From contig NZ_ALEE01000220.1 of NCBI RefSeq assembly GCF_000282995.1, positions 1-15,613 on the forward strand: 15,613 nt of DNA. The letters are read 5' to 3'. A program made the position numbers and the translations under genes. The notes beneath the pieces were generated by a model that made no database searches, was not told where the DNA came from, and saw only the letters and a list, made by a program, of their open reading frames with translations. Numbering within the stretch: position 1 is the first letter of the stretch; every line of letters starts with the position of its first letter. Below, piece after piece: positions 12,943 to 15,613 of the stretch. The stretch is from Melaminivora alkalimesophila (lineage in GTDB: Bacteria; Pseudomonadota; Gammaproteobacteria; Burkholderiales; Burkholderiaceae_C).

Positions 12943-13253
12943 GCTACGCGGTCGTCTTCTCGCCCGAGGCCGAAGAGCAGCTTGCCGAGCTGTACCGCTA
13001 CATCGCGGCGGCGGCGTCGCCTGACGTTGCCGCTCGCTACACCGAGGCAATCGTCACCTATTGCGAAAGCCTGCGCACGTTTCCACTGCGCGGCACCATG
13101 CGCGACGATGTGCGGCCCGGCCTGCGCATCACGAACTACCGCAAGCGCGCCGTGATCGCCTTCGATGTGGCCGGCGATCTGGTTTCCATCATCGGCGTGT
13201 TCTACGGCGGGCAGGACTACGAGTCGATCCTGCACGACGACGCGGACGACTGA
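12939..13253 (+). CDS. parE: ParE-like toxin (RelE/ParE superfamily)
   Basis: The 104-residue product starts MSYAVVFSPEAEEQLAELYR. It has the RelE/ParE arrangement: an N-terminal strand, two helices (EAEEQLAELYRYIAAAASPD and VAARYTEAIVTYCESLR), the FPLRGTMRDDVRPGLRI turn typical of ParE, and the strands RAVIAFDVAGDLVSIIGVFY. ParE toxins poison DNA gyrase, so gyrase is the likely target, though the target cannot be read from sequence. It is translationally coupled to parD. The stop lies 15 bp before the outermost oriV iteron. Neither gene shows damage. Confidence 0.9.
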   Translation: MSYAVVFSPEAEEQLAELYRYIAAAASPDVAARYTEAIVTYCESLRTFPLRGTMRDDVRPGLRITNYRKRAVIAFDVAGDLVSIIGVFYGGQDYESILHDDADD

Positions 13254-13413
13254 ATTCCCCCGCTTCTTGACACTTGAGGGGCGCAATCACGCCCTGGGCC
13301 TGGCAGGCCGACCCCTCCCTTGGCGTTCAACCTTGCGGCCTTCGAGCTGGAGCCATCTTCCGACTTGGCGACGGCGCAGGAGTCACCGCGGCCTTGACAG
13401 TTGGGGAGTCCAG

Positions 13414-13603
13414 AGGGGGCCTTGGCCCCCTTTGGAAGAGCACGAACTTCTGCCAGGCGCTTGCGCCTGGCTATGGTCAGCCGTAGCGCCGTAGGCGCTC
13501 CATTCTTGGGGTGAAGGCCGTAGGCCGAGGGGCAACGCCCCTGGGGGGATGGGAGGCCGCTTTAGCGGCCGGGTGGGATCGAGAAGGGGGGGCACCCCCC
13601 TTC
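13414..13603. repeat. Cluster of seven hairpins in oriV
   Basis: Perfect inverted repeats follow one another: 13414-13431 (AGGGGGCC tt), 13452-13471 (GCCAGGCGC tt), 13485-13499 (AGCGCC gta), a small GGCC gta GGCC near 13516-13526, 13528-13542 (AGGGGC aac), 13555-13570 (GGCCGC ttta) and 13583-13603 (GAAGGGGGG gca). No gene is seen here. They lie between the distal iteron and the AT-rich segment. Confidence 0.8.
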
Positions 13604-13660
13604 GGCGGCCGATTATTCTGCGGGGCACCTTGGGCCGGTTTGCCGCTTTTTTCGACACCC

Positions 13661-13705
13661 GGTTATAACAACTAGGTTTAATATAAAGGTTATGAAGGGT
13701 TAAAA
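13661..13705. other. AT-rich segment of oriV (probable melting region)
   Basis: About 45 bp rich in A and T (GGTTATAACAACTAGGTTTA onward) in otherwise GC-rich DNA, beside the five-iteron block. In RK2 the AT-rich repeats next to the iterons are where TrfA and DnaA open the duplex. Confidence 0.75.
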
Positions 13706-13903
13706 GCCGGTTAGCTTGACCGGAAAACGCGCGCAAGCCGTTGATACGCCAAGGAAAAGGCTCGAAGGGCCGCCCCTCAAGTGTCAATGGATAAGCCCCT
13801 CAAGGGTCAATAGTCTGCCCGTCAAGTGTCAAGGATCGCGCCCCTCATCTGTCAGCACCCCCGCCCCTCAAGTGTCAGTACGGCAAGGGCCTTGCCAACA
13901 GGC

Positions 13904-13926
13904 TTATCCACAACTTCTGTGGATAA
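13904..13926. promoter_or_regulatory. Two inverted DnaA boxes in oriV
   Basis: TTATCCACA (13904-13912) and TGTGGATAA (13918-13926) are perfect DnaA boxes facing each other, 27 bp beyond the five-iteron block. DnaA of the host would bind here and work with TrfA. Confidence 0.93.
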
Positions 13927-14353
13927 AGCCAGCCCGATCAAGCACATAGGCCGCCTCGACGGCCTCCGGCGCGGCTCCAGCCGGCCGATTTCGAGGCCGG
14001 CCCCTCATCTGTCAGCATCGCGCCGGGGTGCGCTGCCCCCCAAGTGTCAAGAAACGCCCCTCAACTGTCACCAGCCGGCGTTTTGTCCCCAAACGATCCA
14101 CAAGGCCGACCAGGCAGCGCCGGCCCTCTATGGCCCCGAGAAGGGGCCAGAAAGGCCCGCCAGGGCCTCGTAGCCTAGCGGCGAGGGCCACCGGCCCGGT
14201 GAGCGTCGGGAAGGCGCTGGAAGCCCGCCAGGGGCGAGACGGGCGGCCGTGGCCGCCTGGCTCGATGCGTAGCACGACATAGCCGGTTCTCGCGGCCGCC
14301 GGCCGGGAGAATCCCCCGCAGCTTGGCCCCTCAAATGTCAAAGAGCGGATCTC

Positions 14354-14516
14354 ATCGTCGGAAGTGGCGATGGGGCCCTCGGGGCATCGTTGGATGTGGC
14401 GATGGTCGACCGTGGCCAGGACGTGGCCAGGACGTGGCCAGCCTCGCCGGAAGTGACGATGCTGCAGCTCGACGTGCGCGAGCTGGTGCGCGGTACTGCC
14501 TCGCCGGAAGTGGCGA
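14354..14516. repeat. Hairpin repeat array C between oriV and trfA
   Basis: Hairpins of the TCGCC/GGCGA family at 14354-14371 (ATCGTC/GGCGAT), 14385-14404 (CATCG/CGATG), 14444-14458 (TCGCC/GACGA) and 14501-14516 (TCGCC/GGCGA). The joints GATCTC, GGTCGACCG, GATGCTGCAG and GATGCTCGAGAAAAAA are shared, in the same order, with array A after traM. A direct repeat of CGTGGCCAGGA (nearly three copies, 14411-14441) is inserted between the second and third hairpins. Confidence 0.82.
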
Positions 14517-14524
14517 TGCTCGAG

Positions 14525-14552
14525 AAAAAAAGCCGCCTCGATCTCGGGCGGC
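14525..14552 (-). terminator. trfA Rho-independent terminator
   Basis: GCCGCC (14532-14537) pairs with GGCGGC (14547-14552) around nine bases. On the minus strand a run of seven Ts follows (A-run 14525-14531). It lies 24 bp beyond the trfA stop. The adjoining GATGCTCGAG is shared with the terminator side of array A. Confidence 0.85.
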
Positions 14553-14575
14553 TCCAGGGGAGGGCAGGGGGGCGA

Positions 14576-15613
14576 TCACCGCTTGCAATGCACCAGGTCG
14601 TCGTTCACCCACGCACTTTCGACCAGGCCGTTTTCGCGCAGCTCGTCGCACGCTTCGCCTACCTGCTCGCGCCACTTCTTCGGCCGGGTGGAATCCGAGC
14701 CGCACATCAGCCGGAACGTCTCCAGCTTAAGCGGGTACGGCTCCTTGTGGGTGGCGAAGTAGTCGAACATGCGCCGCGCGGTGGGCGACAGCTTGCGGTA
14801 CTTCTCCCACACGAATTTCGTGTAGTGGTCGCCGGCGAACAGCACCACGATTTCGGCGTCGATCTCGACCTGGCAGCGCGACGTGCGCTTGCCGCGATCC
14901 AGGACGCGGAAGCGCCGGATCAGCGACACCGATTCGAGCCGGCCGATGCGTTGGGATGAGAACTGCATGGCCGACGCCTGGAGCCGCGTCAGGCATTCCT
15001 CGGCCCTTGTGTAGTACCGACCGTTGATTGACCAGTCCAAGTCCTGGCAAAGCTCGTAGAACGTGAAGGAAACCGGCTCTCCGAGCGCGGTGCGCTTCGC
15101 GTACTCCAGCACCTGGGCGAATACCAGCTCGTCGTCGTCGGCGCGCAGTTCGATCCCGGTGTAGGTGATCTCCACGTCTTTGTTGACGTGGTAGATCGAC
15201 TGGCCTTGCAGCGCGGCGCGCGGCACCTTCTTGTTGCGGACGGTGAAGATCGCCGACCGCCCGAAGTCGTTGGGCAGTGCCCGCATGTGATCCGGCCAGG
15301 GAGCCAGGTCGAACAGCGAGAGCTGCATGTCCTTGATCTGCTGCTTCGTGTGCTTGAGCAAGGCCGTCTGCTTGGCCTCGCTGACCTTCTCGGCCAGCTC
15401 ACCGCCGGCCGTTCGCTTCTTGGTCGCCATCGCACTACTCCGTTTGTCCTGGGCCAGCGCGCCGATCTGCTCGGCCATCTTGTTCACGGCGGTGCGCGGT
15501 TCGGGCGGCAGGCCCATCGTGCGCGCAAGCTCGGCCGATTCCTGCGCCATGCGCTCGGATCGCTCGACGGCGGCACTTGCCGGCGTCGGTAGCTTCGGCG
15601 GCAAAGCCGTCTC
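14576..15613 (-). CDS. trfA: TrfA replication initiator, N-terminus outside window
   Basis: TrfA binds oriV iterons and, with DnaA, opens the origin. The frame is open to the right edge (345 residues visible), so the true start of the long form TrfA1 is outside. The short form TrfA2 starts at ATG 15430 (MATKKRTAGGELAEK), with CGGAG upstream, and has 284 residues (285 in RK2). The beta-clamp motif QLSLF is at TrfA2 36-40. The winged-helix body follows: VPRAALQGQSIYHVNKDVEI, SFTFYELCQDLDWSINGRYY, LSPTARRMFDYFATHKEPYP, and the end VNDDLVHCKR. TTG at 15604 is only an internal Leu codon. The trfA promoter is not in the window. Confidence 0.97.
   Translation of the reverse strand, partial: ETALPPKLPTPASAAVERSERMAQESAELARTMGLPPEPRTAVNKMAEQIGALAQDKRSSAMATKKRTAGGELAEKVSEAKQTALLKHTKQQIKDMQLSLFDLAPWPDHMRALPNDFGRSAIFTVRNKKVPRAALQGQSIYHVNKDVEITYTGIELRADDDELVFAQVLEYAKRTALGEPVSFTFYELCQDLDWSINGRYYTRAEECLTRLQASAMQFSSQRIGRLESVSLIRRFRVLDRGKRTSRCQVEIDAEIVVLFAGDHYTKFVWEKYRKLSPTARRMFDYFATHKEPYPLKLETFRLMCGSDSTRPKKWREQVGEACDELRENGLVESAWVNDDLVHCKR

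Larger units (their letters stand above)
13268..14340. other. oriV: oriV, vegetative replication origin with TrfA iterons
   Basis: Ten 15-bp iterons close to TGACACTTGAGGGGC are seen. One is on the plus strand (13268-13282). Nine are on the minus strand: a block of five at 13772, 13795, 13817, 13840 and 13863 (22-23 bp apart, two helical turns), a group of three at 14000, 14035 and 14056, and one at 14326. This 1+3+5+1 arrangement is that of RK2 oriV, where the five-iteron block is the minimal origin and the others affect copy control. A poor eleventh copy may lie at 13395-13408. Confidence 0.95.

Noticed and set aside
13555..13570. TTTAGCGGCC as a seventh KorB operator
   Set aside because: Only half of the palindrome is present; it is better explained as the loop and arm of a GGCCGC/GCGGCC hairpin.
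13716..13949. Small plus-strand frame over the oriV iterons
   Set aside because: Its repeated peptide words come from the iterons themselves; no ribosome binding site, and it overlaps the DnaA boxes.
13772..14070. Regularly spaced repeats as a possible CRISPR array
   Set aside because: Units are 15 bp, 22-23 bp apart, and match TrfA iterons; no cas genes and no true spacers.
15430..15604. TTG at 15604 as trfA start
   Set aside because: The frame continues upstream to the window edge, and the RK2 long form has similar sequence further upstream, so it is an internal Leu codon.

Overview
The window is a continuous stretch of the backbone of an IncP-1 broad-host-range conjugative plasmid. It runs from inside the relaxase gene traI, across oriT, the control and stability operons and oriV, into the replication gene trfA. 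Nearly every gene is recognisable by family-level similarity to RK2/RP4 and R751, recalled from memory rather than from a search. The kle operon carries only kleA, kleB, kleE and kleF (no kleC or kleD), and IncC has the P-loop KGGQGKT. Both features fit an IncP-1beta-like subgroup better than IncP-1alpha, but the subgroup call is an inference. DNA is GC-rich throughout. The host cannot be read from the sequence; IncP-1 plasmids live in many Proteobacteria.

Layout. (1) 1-2300: traI with traH nested in another frame (both run off the left edge), traJ and oriT, reading leftward. (2) 2469-4032: traK-traL-traM reading rightward with 1-base overlaps, ended by a bidirectional terminator at about 4208-4236. 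(3) 4235-6466: kfrC, kfrB and kfrA, leftward. (4) 6646-8768: korB, incC (long and short forms) and korA, leftward; korA lies inside the incC1 extension in another frame. (5) 8869-10385: kleF, kleE, kleB, kleA. (6) 10545-12504: korC, klcB, klcA. (7) 12673-13253: a parD/parE-type toxin-antitoxin pair reading rightward, the one apparent cargo. (8) 13268-14340: oriV with ten TrfA iterons, two DnaA boxes, an AT-rich segment and a dense hairpin cluster. (9) 14576-15613: trfA, leftward, running off the right edge.

How it works together. Global repressors made here (KorA, KorB, KorC, KfrA) act on palindromic operators that can be seen at the promoters: KorB sites (TTTAGCSGCTAAA) at six places, KorA sites (GTTTAGCTAAAC or near variants), two identical 17-bp KorC sites, and a perfect 14-bp-arm KfrA operator. 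IncC/KorB form the partition pair, TrfA binds the iterons, and TraI/J/K/H build the relaxosome on oriT.

No wholly new multi-gene system was found. The least explained element is a family of short TCGCC...GGCGA hairpins, with SalI/PstI/XhoI-like joints, found in three places: after traM, in frame inside klcB, and between oriV and trfA. Other points worth a check are the parDE pair set against the klcA control region, the hairpin cluster in oriV, intergenic hairpins in the klc/kle operons, and a terminator between kfrA and kfrB.
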